A DNA stretch of 64,000 bases from Lewinella sp. JB7 (GCF_024297185.1 NZ_JANCTD010000001.1:1-64000), one strand, 5' to 3'; counted from the stretch's first letter, positions 1-8,219 are shown. The notes: generated by a model not told the origin, from the sequence alone. Made by a program: numbers and translations.

Positions 1-1
1 C

Positions 2-112
2 CGGGTGGTGGCCAACGCGGTGAAGAACAAAATCATCGAGCGCGTCTTCGCCGTCGTGCGGCGGGGCACTACATATCAAAAAAATTATCAACCAAACTTG
101 CAAGCATCATAG
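2..112 (+). CDS. C-terminal tail of a probable IS110-family transposase, cut by the window edge
   Basis: The reading frame is open from the window edge to a TAG at 110-112 and gives 36 residues. They contain NAVKNKIIERVFAVVRRG followed by a Tyr/Asn-rich tail. IS110-type transposases usually end in a helix of the form A-x-x-x-K-[IL]-[IL]-x-x-[IV]-[FY]-A-[IV] and then a short K/G-x-x-Y tail, which this resembles. Only the last few dozen residues are visible, so the family call rests on one motif and could be wrong. Whether the element is intact upstream cannot be judged. A repeat-rich spacer follows at once. Confidence 0.45.
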   Translation, partial: RVVANAVKNKIIERVFAVVRRGTTYQKNYQPNLQAS

Positions 113-321
113 AAAACACGGATCTTCTCAGGTCGAGCGGCCTCCGGTCCGAGATGTTTCAGGTCGAGGCGTTGCACGCCGAGCAGAGCAAGAGGTCGAA
201 TTGCCTCTAGTCCGAGACGTTTCACCACGGATGGCCACGGATGGCTCACGGATTTAGAGCGGCCTCCGGTCCGAGACGCATCTGTATCCATCCGGGCGGC
301 GGCGCGCGGGAGCTATAATCC
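113..321. repeat. Repeat-mosaic spacer: GGTCGAG/CCGAG units and CACGGAT units
   Basis: No gene is visible. GGTCGA units at about 131, 162 and 194 each run to CCGAG and enclose a short, partly self-complementary core; one core is GGCGTTGCACGCC, a 5-bp stem. A CACGGAT-type block with three copies of ACGGAT lies at 221-254. Both modules recur at 39850-39947 after hemB, including a 26-bp identical stretch (161-186 versus 39922-39947). A GC-rich 21-bp block at 293-313 closes the region. Confidence 0.7.
293..313 (-). repeat. GC-rich 21-bp block, copy A (inverted)
   Basis: The minus strand begins GCTCCCGCGCGCCGCC and is identical over 21 bp to 2921-2941 and 13134-13154. Its right end is 57 nt before the ATG at 370. 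TATAATCC follows immediately. The function is unknown; it may be promoter-associated or a dispersed repeat. Confidence 0.6.
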
Positions 322-369
322 TTGAGAAAAGCGAGCCATCACGGCCGGCTGATCCGTATCATTGGACCG

Positions 370-1512
370 ATGATCGACCGACTAGAAAGGTTACGGAAAA
401 CACTTCATCGCTTCCCCGACCTCTCCGGGGCGGAGGGCGGCACCGCGGAACGTATCCGTCACTTCATCCGGGAACACGCCGCGGCGGAGATCATCGGGGA
501 TATGGGAGACCAGAGCTTCGCCGCCGTTTACGCATTTCCCGGGCCCGGCCCCACGGTGATGATCCGCTGCGAACTGGATGCGCTGCCCATCACGGAAACC
601 GGAGAGCTTGCGCACCGATCAACGGTTGCGGGGGTATCGCACAAGTGCGGACACGACGGGCATATGGCCATCGCCTGTGGCGTACTGCAGTGGCTTACGG
701 AGCGGTCTTTCGCGGGAGGCAGGGTGGCCGTGTTGTTTCAATCCGCCGAAGAGACGGGCCGGGGCGCGCGGCAGGTCGTGGGCAGCGAAGCCTTCCGGAG
801 TATCGCCCCCGATTACGTATTCGCCCTCCACAACATCCCCGGGGAACCCCTGCACGAAATCATCACCGTGGAAGGGACCTTTTCGTCGGAGGTACGCAGC
901 TTCGCCGTTGTCCTGACCGGGGTGGAGTGTCACGCCGCCGAGCCGGAGAACGGGATCAACCCCACCGCTGCCGTCGGCGTGCTGATCGGGGCGCTGGCGG
1001 AGCTGCAGCTCGCTGAGCCTTACGATCCGAACTACGCCCTGCTGACCCCGGTACACGTGAGCGTAGGACAAAAATCCTACGGCATCTCCCCCGGTTCCGG
1101 GGAACTCCACTATACGGTCCGCGCACGGACGGGCCAAAAGATGCAGGCGCTTGTGACCGCCGTCACGGACCTCATCGGACGCACCGCCGCCGCGCACGGA
1201 CTTACGTGCCGACTGGACTGGTTCGAGCACTTTCCGGCTACCCGGAACAATGCTGAAGCTAACACCCTCATTCGTAACGCGACGCAAAGGCGGGGGCTTA
1301 CCCTGAACGAACGGCCACATCCGTTTGCTTTCGGCGAGGACTTCGGTTGGTTCTCCGGGCACGCAAAAGTTGCCATGTTCGGTCTCGGGGCGGGGGAGGA
1401 GATGCCGGCGCTGCACCACCCGGACTACGACTTTCCGGACGACCTGATCGCTACCGGGGTCTCCGTATTTTCGACGATCATCGGTCAGCTGTTACCCGGG
1501 GTTGAACAATAG
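370..1512 (+). CDS. M20D-type amidohydrolase / metallopeptidase
   Basis: This 380-residue protein is a predicted cytoplasmic zinc-dependent amidohydrolase of the M20 family, subgroup of IAA-amino-acid and N-acyl-amino-acid hydrolases. Visible signatures are LHRFPDLSG near the N-terminus, the metal-binding CGHDGH, the Glu pair in SAEETGRGA, the His in ALHNIPG and the final metal His in ALHHPDYDFPDD. The mid-protein segment VECHAAEPENGINPTAA is the usual start of the lid/dimerisation domain. Length matches the family. I chose ATG 370 (MIDRLERLRK) because family members start just before the LRxxLHxxPDLS motif. An in-frame TTG at 322 would add residues encoded next to repeated DNA. The gene is not clearly linked to its neighbours, and the substrate cannot be inferred. 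Confidence 0.88.
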   Translation: MIDRLERLRKTLHRFPDLSGAEGGTAERIRHFIREHAAAEIIGDMGDQSFAAVYAFPGPGPTVMIRCELDALPITETGELAHRSTVAGVSHKCGHDGHMAIACGVLQWLTERSFAGGRVAVLFQSAEETGRGARQVVGSEAFRSIAPDYVFALHNIPGEPLHEIITVEGTFSSEVRSFAVVLTGVECHAAEPENGINPTAAVGVLIGALAELQLAEPYDPNYALLTPVHVSVGQKSYGISPGSGELHYTVRARTGQKMQALVTAVTDLIGRTAAAHGLTCRLDWFEHFPATRNNAEANTLIRNATQRRGLTLNERPHPFAFGEDFGWFSGHAKVAMFGLGAGEEMPALHHPDYDFPDDLIATGVSVFSTIIGQLLPGVEQ

Positions 1513-1576
1513 CCCTAAGTAATCCACTCTGACCCGCTCCCGGAAACGGGCTTTCTCAACCCTACATCTATCCCAA

Positions 1577-2311
1577 ATGAACCTAAAGGACAAGTCTATC
1601 ATCATCACGGGCTCCTCCAAAGGGATCGGAAAAGAGATCGCGATCCTGCTGGCCGCTCAGGGGGCGAGCGTAGTGGTGAACTTTCACGCCGATGCGACGG
1701 CGGCGGATGGCGTGGTGAAATACATTACGGATCAGGGGGGCACCGCCACTGCCGTACGGGCCGATGTCAGCAAGCGGGAAGAGGTTGCCCACTTATTCGA
1801 CGAGACCATCAAACGGTACGGGAAAGTGGACGTGCTCGTGAATAACGCCGGGATCATGGTCTCAAAGGAGATAAAGGACAACTCCCAGGAAGATTTTACC
1901 CGCCAGTTCGATGTAAACGTCAGGGGTGTTTTCCATGGCTTACAGGAAGCGTACACCAAACTCGCTGACCACGGAAACATCATCAACTTTTCTTCTAGTA
2001 CCGTCAAACTGATGTTGCCGAAGTACGGACTGTACTCCGCTACGAAGGCAGCGGTAGAACAAATGACACGGGTGTTTTCCCGGGAGATCGGCAGGGGCAT
2101 TTCCGTCAATGCCGTGGCACCCGGACCCACCAAAACCGACCTCTTCCTGGAGGGTAAATCGGACGAATTCATCGAAAAACTCAGAGGGATGAATGCCTTC
2201 AATCGTCTGGCGGAACCCTCCGATATTGCCAAAGTCGTATTGTTCTTAGCCAGTGATGATTCTAAATGGATATCCGGCCAGGTAATCCTCGCAAACGGCG
2301 CGATGGTGTAG
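1577..2311 (+). CDS. SDR-family oxidoreductase (FabG-like)
   Basis: A 244-residue classical short-chain dehydrogenase/reductase, predicted to be a cytoplasmic NAD(P)H-dependent carbonyl or alcohol oxidoreductase. It has the cofactor motif TGSSKGIG at residues 11-18, NNAG near residue 89, a catalytic Ser in NFSSSTVK and the YSATK active-site Tyr/Lys. It ends in an ANGAMV tail where FabG-like enzymes usually have a Gly-Gly. The substrate is unknown. Its codons look more AT-rich than those of the flanking genes, which may mean recent acquisition, though no mobile-element boundary is visible. It is distinct from the paired SDRs at 7336 and 8230. Confidence 0.9.
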   Translation: MNLKDKSIIITGSSKGIGKEIAILLAAQGASVVVNFHADATAADGVVKYITDQGGTATAVRADVSKREEVAHLFDETIKRYGKVDVLVNNAGIMVSKEIKDNSQEDFTRQFDVNVRGVFHGLQEAYTKLADHGNIINFSSSTVKLMLPKYGLYSATKAAVEQMTRVFSREIGRGISVNAVAPGPTKTDLFLEGKSDEFIEKLRGMNAFNRLAEPSDIAKVVLFLASDDSKWISGQVILANGAMV

Positions 2312-2412
2312 TGCCGCCAACTATCTACCGGCCGTAAACCAGTTAGGTGCACTCTCGGGCGCGCAAACACCGCCCGCCGTTCCGGGTTCTATAACCCCTA
2401 TACCGTACACTA

Positions 2413-2880
2413 ATGCTGCACCTACTACGCTCCGTTTCCGTCCTGGCCCTCTGCTGCCTGCTTGCCTGCTCTTCCTCCGGTGAGGGCAGCGAAGCGGAGT
2501 CTTCCGGTGCCAGGACCGTAACCATCGACCAACCCAACGAGGCTAAGGAGGTAGAAAATACACTGGCCCTGGAGCCCGGCCTCTACGTAATCGACGGTTC
2601 GGAATGTGATGATCCGGTCGCTACCGGCTCCCGGGTCTGGACCGGTCGCGGACTGGAAGCGTCTTCGACAACGAATTGTACGTTCGAGGTCACGTCCCAT
2701 GAGGGTATGGTGTACCACGGTCGGCAGTCGTGCGACAACTCGGGCACCACCGAATTTTCGGTCGAGGTACTCGAGCCGGGCTCGTTCGTCCTGACGGAGG
2801 CGGGCGAGACGATGCATCTGACTCTGTGTCCGGATGGCGAGGTACCGGAATGGGTAAGGGATAAGCTCAGTGGAAAGTAA
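2413..2880 (+). CDS. Small putative lipoprotein, unknown function
   Basis: I do not recognise this 155-residue protein. It begins with a signal sequence and lipobox (SVLALCCLLAC, with the +1 Cys near residue 19 followed by SSSGEGSE), so it is predicted to be lipid-anchored, probably facing the periplasm or outer membrane. The mature part is acidic and has four further cysteines (near DGSECDDP, TTNCTF, RQSCDN and LTLCPDG), which could form two disulfides. The spacing suggests a small beta-sandwich. The next gene starts 117 nt downstream behind its own GC-rich block and -7-like element, so the two are probably transcribed separately. Confidence 0.75.
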   Translation: MLHLLRSVSVLALCCLLACSSSGEGSEAESSGARTVTIDQPNEAKEVENTLALEPGLYVIDGSECDDPVATGSRVWTGRGLEASSTTNCTFEVTSHEGMVYHGRQSCDNSGTTEFSVEVLEPGSFVLTEAGETMHLTLCPDGEVPEWVRDKLSGK

Positions 2881-2920
2881 CGGAGCGGTGGAATCAGGTT
2901 TGCTTTAGCTTTTTTGCCTT

Positions 2921-2941
2921 GCTCCCGCGCGCCGCCGCCCG
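2921..2941 (+). repeat. GC-rich 21-bp block, copy B
   Basis: Identical to copies at 293-313 (inverted) and 13134-13154. It ends 57 nt before the ATG at 2998. A -7-like TACCTTGC lies downstream at 2958-2965. Confidence 0.6.
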
Positions 2942-2997
2942 CCTTGCCGCTGGATCGTACCTTGCATCCACTCATCCTCCCAACCACTCCTACCCCC

Positions 2998-3864
2998 ATG
3001 GAAACCACCGAACTCCTAAAGCGCGTCCGCCGGATCGAGATCAAGACGAAGGGGCTGAGCCGGCAGATCTTTTCGGGAGAGTACCACTCGGCCTTCAAGG
3101 GGCGCGGAATGTCGTTCAGTGAAGTTCGCAACTACCAGTACGGTGACGACGTGCGCAACATCGACTGGAACGTAACCGCCCGTTCGGGAGAGCCATACGT
3201 AAAGGTCTTCGAGGAGGAACGGGAGCTGACCGTGATGCTGCTGGTGGACATCTCAAAGTCCAGCTTCTTCGGTACGGTGAGGCAGCCCAAAAATGAATTG
3301 ATCACCGAGATCTGCGCGGTACTAGCCTTTTCGGCCGCCCAGAATAACGACAAGGTGGGACTACTGCTGTTCAGTGACCGGGTGGAGAAATTCCTGCCGC
3401 CGAAAAAGGGTAGGGGGCACGTGCTGCGCATCATCCGGGAGTTGCTGGATACCCGTCCGCAGGGCAGCGGTACCGACATCGGCATGGCGCTGACCTACTT
3501 CACCAACATGGTCAAGAAGCGGAGCATCTGTTTTCTGGTCTCCGATTACCTGGCTACCGGCTACGAACGTCCCCTGCGGCTGGCCGCCCGCCGCCACGAT
3601 CTCGTCGGACTACACCTCTACGATCCCCGCGAACGGGAACTGCCGCCCATCGGGTTGTTGCGTACCGTCGACGCCGAATCCGGCAAAACCCAGTGGATCG
3701 ATACGGACAGTAAGCATGTACGCACCCGCTACGCCGACTGGTACAGCGAGAACATGGGCTACTTCAACGACTCCTTTCGTCAGAGTGGGGCCGATACCCT
3801 CAGCGTGGAAACCACGGAGGACTACGTGAAGGAACTGCTGAGATTTTTCCGGCGGAGGGGGTAA
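2998..3864 (+). CDS. DUF58 domain protein (VWA-like)
   Basis: A 288-residue cytoplasmic DUF58 protein. These usually partner MoxR-type AAA+ ATPases in protein-complex maturation or stress and metabolic control. The conserved core is clear: FKGRGMSFSEVRNYQYGDD followed by VRNIDWN at about residues 34-60, then a von Willebrand A-like fold opening with VDISKSS (Asp84), a partial MIDAS DxSxS. Start ATG 2998 (METTELLKRV) matches the family N-terminus; an in-frame CTG/TTG extension would run through the GC-rich repeat. No moxR gene lies beside it, unlike the common moxR-DUF58-BatA/BatB arrangement, so the partner must be encoded elsewhere or this copy acts alone. Confidence 0.85.
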   Translation: METTELLKRVRRIEIKTKGLSRQIFSGEYHSAFKGRGMSFSEVRNYQYGDDVRNIDWNVTARSGEPYVKVFEEERELTVMLLVDISKSSFFGTVRQPKNELITEICAVLAFSAAQNNDKVGLLLFSDRVEKFLPPKKGRGHVLRIIRELLDTRPQGSGTDIGMALTYFTNMVKKRSICFLVSDYLATGYERPLRLAARRHDLVGLHLYDPRERELPPIGLLRTVDAESGKTQWIDTDSKHVRTRYADWYSENMGYFNDSFRQSGADTLSVETTEDYVKELLRFFRRRG

Positions 3865-4210
3865 GGGGGGTATTGCAGCTATGCTCGCTTCGCTCGTGGG
3901 GTTAAACGCAGATGTTGGCGGATTCAGGTCGCAGATTTACGCGGATTTGCTCCCTACGCCCGTATTAAATCCGTGGAAATCCGTGTCCTAATCCGTTCAA
4001 ATCCGTGATGAAAAAACTGCCGCGCAGCGGCCTCCCCACAACATTAATCTGCGTTAATCCGCGAAGACAATCTGCCTAAATCAGCGCTGAAAAACCACCC
4101 GCGCAGCGGTCATCTACCAAAATAAAAATCCGCCGAAATTTGCGTTGAAAAAAACCACCTGAGCAGCGGCCACCCCCCACCGTTCCTGCCACCTTCCTTA
4201 CCTTCCCGCC
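3865..4210. repeat. 346-bp intergenic repeat field
   Basis: No gene is visible. At 3881-3900 a 20-bp word (ATGCTCGCTTCGCTCGTGGG) recurs inverted with one mismatch at 27055-27074. At 3966-4009 AAATCCGTGGAAATCCGTG-type words are the inverse of the CACGGAT blocks at 221-254 and 39879-39912. A module of the form TGAAAAA followed by an imperfect hairpin (CCGCGCAGCGG) occurs at about 4009, 4088 and 4145. Between them lie AATCTGCGTTAATCCGCG-type words. This looks like layered insertion of short dispersed repeats rather than regulatory sequence for nadE. Confidence 0.7.
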
Positions 4211-5851
4211 ATGAATATAGCCCTCGCCCAGATCAACGTCCACGTCGGCAATTTCGACGCTAACCTGAAAAAGATGCTCGACTATACCGAGCGCGCGAAA
4301 CGGCAGGGAGCGGATATCGTGGTGTTTCCCGAATTGGCCACCGTCGGCTATCCCCCCCGCGACTTTCTTGAGTTCGATGACTTCATCGACAAGGCCAACG
4401 TGGTCGTCCAGGAACTCGCTAAGGCCGCCGACGGCATCGCCATCGTGGTGGGGTCACCGACCAAGAATCCCGTCGTGGAGGGCAAGGATCTGTATAACAG
4501 CGCCTACTTTCTGGCCAACGGACGCATCCAGCAGGTACAGCACAAGACCCTCCTGCCCACCTACGACATCTTCGACGAGTACCGCTACTTCGAGCCCGCC
4601 GCGGAGTGGAACGTCGTGCGCTACCAGGATAAGACCATCGCCATGATTGTCTGTGAGGACAGCTGGAACGTCGGCAACGAAAATCCACTCTATAAGATCA
4701 ACCCCATGGATCTGCTGATGGAGCACACGCCCGACTTCATCATCAATATCTCGGCCTCCCCCTTCTCCTTCGACCACGCCGCCGAACGGGTCATGGTACT
4801 GCAGGCCAACGTCGACCTCTATAACCTGCCGATGTACTACGTCAACCACGTAGGCGCGCAGACCGAAGTCCTCTTCGACGGCGGCTCCCTGGTCATCAAC
4901 CAACGGGGGGAGGTGGTCGACGAGATGCCCTACTTCGAAGAGTGCCTGCGGGTGTACAACACCGAGGAGGTAAAGGACGGCGACGAAATGACCGGCGAGC
5001 GCGAGCGGGACAAGATGACCCTCATTCACGACGCGCTGGTAATGGGCATTCGCCAGTACTTCACCAAACTGGGTTTCCGGCGCGCCATCCTCGGACTGAG
5101 CGGCGGCATCGACTCGGCTCTCGTCGCGGTGCTTGCCTCCCGGGCCCTCGGACCGGAGAACGTACGCTGCGTGCTCATGCCCAGTCAGCACAGTAGCGAC
5201 CACAGCGTAAACGACGCCCGCCAACTGGCCCAGAACCTGGGTTGCCAGTACGACATCGTCCCCATCGAAAGCGTCTACCACAGCTACATCGACCTCCTGC
5301 GGCCCCACTTCTTCGGGTATAAGGAAGGACTGGCCGAAGAAAACCTACAGGCCCGGATTCGCGGCATGATCCTGATGGCCTTCAGCAACAAGTTCGGCAA
5401 CATCCTCCTGAACACCAGCAACAAGAGCGAAATGGCGGTGGGCTACGGTACCCTGTACGGCGATATGGCCGGCGGCCTCAGCGTGATCGGCGACGTATAT
5501 AAGACCGAATGTTTCGAACTGGCCCGCTTCATCAATAAGGACGGCGAGGTCATCCCCGACAACATCATCACGAAGCCCCCTAGTGCCGAACTTCGTCCCG
5601 ATCAGCTCGACAGCGACAGCCTCCCTCCTTACGAAGAGCTCGACGCCGTCCTCTACCAGTACATCGAGCTGCACCAGAGTCCTCAGGACATCATCGAAGC
5701 CGGCGCCGATCCCCTCCTGGTTCAGAAGGCACTCCGGCTGGTCAACATCAACGAGTTCAAGCGCCACCAGACCGCGCCCGTACTGCGGGTCAGCAAAAAA
5801 GCCTTCGGTATGGGTCGGCGCTTCCCGATCGTAGCCAAGTACCTGAGCTGA
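4211..5851 (+). CDS. nadE: Glutamine-dependent NAD+ synthetase
   Basis: A 546-residue two-domain enzyme that converts deamido-NAD+ to NAD+ using ammonia released from glutamine, the last step of NAD biosynthesis. The N-terminal nitrilase-fold glutaminase (about residues 1-260) shows the catalytic triad Glu41 (VVFPELATVGYPPRD), Lys112 (QHKTLLPTYD) and Cys148 (IVCEDSWN). The C-terminal ATP-pyrophosphatase domain carries the P-loop LGLSGGIDSALVA near residue 297 and NTSNKSEMAVGYGTLYGDMAG for substrate binding. Length agrees with the bacterial glutamine-dependent class. ATG 4211 is 6 nt after a TACCTTCC stretch. A DUF819 gene begins 26 nt downstream and may be cotranscribed. Confidence 0.97.
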   Translation: MNIALAQINVHVGNFDANLKKMLDYTERAKRQGADIVVFPELATVGYPPRDFLEFDDFIDKANVVVQELAKAADGIAIVVGSPTKNPVVEGKDLYNSAYFLANGRIQQVQHKTLLPTYDIFDEYRYFEPAAEWNVVRYQDKTIAMIVCEDSWNVGNENPLYKINPMDLLMEHTPDFIINISASPFSFDHAAERVMVLQANVDLYNLPMYYVNHVGAQTEVLFDGGSLVINQRGEVVDEMPYFEECLRVYNTEEVKDGDEMTGERERDKMTLIHDALVMGIRQYFTKLGFRRAILGLSGGIDSALVAVLASRALGPENVRCVLMPSQHSSDHSVNDARQLAQNLGCQYDIVPIESVYHSYIDLLRPHFFGYKEGLAEENLQARIRGMILMAFSNKFGNILLNTSNKSEMAVGYGTLYGDMAGGLSVIGDVYKTECFELARFINKDGEVIPDNIITKPPSAELRPDQLDSDSLPPYEELDAVLYQYIELHQSPQDIIEAGADPLLVQKALRLVNINEFKRHQTAPVLRVSKKAFGMGRRFPIVAKYLS

Positions 5852-5877
5852 CCTCCCCTAATCTCTAAACCCAACCC

Positions 5878-7263
5878 TTGCAGCCCCTCATCACCAACGA
5901 CGCGGTAGTTTTCGGTCTCCTGCTGGTTATTCTGGCTCTGGTCTTCACGACGGCCAACAGCGAGCGACCCTTCTGGAAGACGTTCTACACCTACGTGCCG
6001 GCCCTCTTACTCTGCTACTTCCTCCCGGCCCTGCTCCACTGGCCCCTGGGAATCATCGCCTACGACTGGTACGAATACGGACTGATCGATGCGTTGGCGG
6101 AGCGGGGCGTGACGCTGCCGGAGGGACTCTCCTTTGGGGAGATCAACCGCTACATCGAGGCGCAGGGACTGGACCCCGCAGCATTCAGTGAATTTACCGG
6201 GCACAGTCAGCTGTACTTCATGGCTAGTCGCTACCTGCTTCCGGCCAGTCTCATCCTGCTCTGCCTCAATATCGATATTCCCGGCATCATCAACCTGGGT
6301 TACCGGGCCATCGTCATGTTCCTGGCCGCCACCTTCGGCATCGTACTGGGCGGGCCGATCGCCCTGCTCATCGTCACTTATCTGTTTCCGGGGCTGATCG
6401 ACATCGACCCCGATCTGCTCTGGCGGGGACTGAGCACCATTGCCGGCTCCTGGATCGGCGGCGGAGCGAATCAGGCGGCTATGCAAATCATCAACGAAGT
6501 GCCGCCGGGCATTTTCGGGCAGATGATCGTGGTGGACGTGCTGGTCGCCAATATCTGGCTGGCGTTCCTGCTCTTCGGGGCCGGTCGCGCCGCCCGCATC
6601 GATCGGGCTACCGGGGCGGATTCCTCGGCTATCGACCAGCTCGTGCGCAAGATGGAAGACTACGCGGCGCAGGTGCGGCGCATCCCGACCAGCATCGATC
6701 TGTACCAGCTGCTCGGCGTGGCCTTCGGCGGCGTGGCCCTGGCCCACCTGGGCGCCGACCTGATCGCGCCCTTTTTCGCCCGCTTCGAGGAGGCTCTGGA
6801 GGCCCTCCGGCTGAACACGTTGACTAGCGGCTTCTTCTGGATGGTTGTACTGGCGACCACCATCGGATTCCTGCTGAGCTTCACCCGGGCCCGGCGGTTG
6901 GAGGGCGTGGGGGCCAGCAAGTGGGGCGGCATCTTCATTTACATCCTCGTCGCTACCATCGGAATGCAGATGAATATTGGCGACGTCCTCGACAATTTGG
7001 GGCTCTTTGCCATCGGACTGATCTGGATGCTGGTTCACATCACGGTACTACTTATCACCGCCTACCTCATCAAGGCCCCCTTCTTCTTTGTGGCGGTGGG
7101 AAGTCAGGCCAATGTCGGGGGGGCGGCCAGCGCGCCGGTGGTGGCCAGCGCCTTTAACCCCGTACTGGCACCGGTGGGGGCGATCATGGCCGTGATCGGC
7201 TACGCCCTGGGCACCTACGGAGCGTTGCTGTGCAGCTATTTGATGGAGCTCGCGGTCACCTGA
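5878..7263 (+). CDS. DUF819 family integral membrane protein
   Basis: A 461-residue polytopic inner-membrane protein of the DUF819 (YjcL-like) family, with about ten or more hydrophobic segments by eye. The Gly-rich WIGGGANQAAMQ near residue 200 and SQANVGGAASAPVVAS near residue 415 are family-typical re-entrant motifs resembling those of 2-keto-gluconate or citrate-type carriers. The biochemical role is unknown. The start is TTG 5878 (encoding MQPLITNDAV), as no ATG lies near the first membrane segment. It follows nadE by 26 nt. Its stop codon touches a 30-bp perfect palindrome. Confidence 0.85.
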   Translation: MQPLITNDAVVFGLLLVILALVFTTANSERPFWKTFYTYVPALLLCYFLPALLHWPLGIIAYDWYEYGLIDALAERGVTLPEGLSFGEINRYIEAQGLDPAAFSEFTGHSQLYFMASRYLLPASLILLCLNIDIPGIINLGYRAIVMFLAATFGIVLGGPIALLIVTYLFPGLIDIDPDLLWRGLSTIAGSWIGGGANQAAMQIINEVPPGIFGQMIVVDVLVANIWLAFLLFGAGRAARIDRATGADSSAIDQLVRKMEDYAAQVRRIPTSIDLYQLLGVAFGGVALAHLGADLIAPFFARFEEALEALRLNTLTSGFFWMVVLATTIGFLLSFTRARRLEGVGASKWGGIFIYILVATIGMQMNIGDVLDNLGLFAIGLIWMLVHITVLLITAYLIKAPFFFVAVGSQANVGGAASAPVVASAFNPVLAPVGAIMAVIGYALGTYGALLCSYLMELAVT

Positions 7264-7264
7264 C

Positions 7265-7294
7265 ACCGTCCGACGGCTATAGCCGTCGGACGGT
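7265..7294. repeat. 30-bp perfect palindrome after the DUF819 gene
   Basis: ACCGTCCGACGGCTA is followed by its exact reverse complement, with no unpaired loop. It starts two bases after the TGA. It could form a 3' mRNA hairpin, but C residues rather than a T tract follow, so it is not a classical intrinsic terminator on the plus strand. Its GACGGCTATAGCCGTC core resembles the GTCGGCTTCAGCCGAC core repeated inside the M56 gene at 30.4 kb. Confidence 0.85.
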
Positions 7295-7335
7295 CCCCCC
7301 CTTTACCCCTACCTTCCCCCCCAAAACACACTAGT

Positions 7336-8172
7336 ATGCACGACGCAATCCTCGTCACCGGCGTATCCTCCGGCATCGGCCTTACCACGGCCGCCCATCT
7401 CCTCGACCGCGGGTTCCACGTGTACGGCAGCGTGCGGCGGGGCGCGGGTCCGGAAGAACTGACGAAAGAGCAAAGGTTCTCGGTAGTGCACTTCGACGTC
7501 ACCGATCGGGAGGCTATACGCAGGGGCGTGGAGCAAATCCGCACCGACGGTAACCGACTGGTGGGCGTGGTAAATAATGCCGGAGTAGCGATCTCCGGTC
7601 CCGTAGAGACCATTAGTGAAGCGGAGTACCACCGGCAGTTCGAGGTCAACGTATTCGGACTGATCGCCGTCACCCAGGAAACGCTGCCGCTGCTTCACGA
7701 AGCCAGGGAGACCGGCTTCCGACCACGGATCGTCAACATCAGCAGCGTGAGCGGTTACCTGACCTCGCCCTTCACCACCCTCTACTCCGCCTCTAAATTT
7801 GCGGTCGAAGCCCTCACCGACGGACTGCGCCGCGAACTCATGACCTTCGGCATCGACGTGATCAGCGTAGCCCCCGGACCGGTCAAGACGCCCATCTGGT
7901 CCAAGGGGCGGGAGCAAACGGAAGCCTTCCGGAATAGCCGTTACGGCGCGATGCTCGAGAAACTCGGTCCCTACACCGAGGCCGCCGAAGCGGCAGGCAT
8001 CGAACCGGAGGTTGTCGCCGAGGCCGTCTACCGGGCCCTGACCGACGAAAATCCCCGCCCCGACGTGCTGGTCATGAAGAAAAGCTGGATGGCCAAAGCC
8101 CTCGCCCTGGCCCCCAAGCGTGTCCAGGATAAAGTCTTCGCCAAGCGACTGGACCAGAACCGCCGCTACTAG
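7336..8172 (+). CDS. SDR-family oxidoreductase, tandem paralogue 1
   Basis: A 278-residue short-chain dehydrogenase/reductase of the large retinol/17-beta-hydroxysteroid-dehydrogenase-like group. Motifs are TGVSSGIG at residues 7-14, NNAGVA, the catalytic Ser in ISSVSGYL and Tyr/Lys in YSASK. The C-terminal stretch DVLVMKKSWMAKALALAPK, ending in basic residues, is typical of this subgroup and may sit at a membrane surface. The next gene is a close paralogue in the same orientation 57 nt away, pointing to tandem duplication. The substrate is unknown; hydrophobic carbonyls are plausible for this subgroup. Confidence 0.9.
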   Translation: MHDAILVTGVSSGIGLTTAAHLLDRGFHVYGSVRRGAGPEELTKEQRFSVVHFDVTDREAIRRGVEQIRTDGNRLVGVVNNAGVAISGPVETISEAEYHRQFEVNVFGLIAVTQETLPLLHEARETGFRPRIVNISSVSGYLTSPFTTLYSASKFAVEALTDGLRRELMTFGIDVISVAPGPVKTPIWSKGREQTEAFRNSRYGAMLEKLGPYTEAAEAAGIEPEVVAEAVYRALTDENPRPDVLVMKKSWMAKALALAPKRVQDKVFAKRLDQNRRY

Positions 8173-8178
8173 CACAAT

Positions 8179-8219
8179 GCGGCCCTGGGCTGCGATAGTA
8201 AAATGCAGTCTCCGACCGC
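8179..8219. repeat. Two 15-nt hairpins between the SDR paralogues
   Basis: GCGGCCCTGGGCTGC (8179-8193) and GCAGTCTCCGACCGC (8205-8219) begin 26 bp apart and belong to the hairpin family at 9064-9252 and 56431-56480. The possible ATG at 8203 falls at the edge of the second hairpin, which argues for the later start of the following gene. Confidence 0.7.

Noticed and set aside
619-1419. 266-residue open frame on the minus strand opposite the M20 gene
   Set aside because: Arg/Gly/His-rich composition with no family motif; explained by codon structure of the plus-strand gene.
6007-7038. 343-residue minus-strand frame opposite the DUF819 gene
   Set aside because: Highly charged, Asp/Gln/Gly-rich mirror of membrane-helix codons; no domain or signal.
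7265-7294. Classical intrinsic terminator
   Set aside because: The stem is perfect but has no loop and is followed by C residues, not T residues, on the plus strand; no T tract follows on the other strand either.
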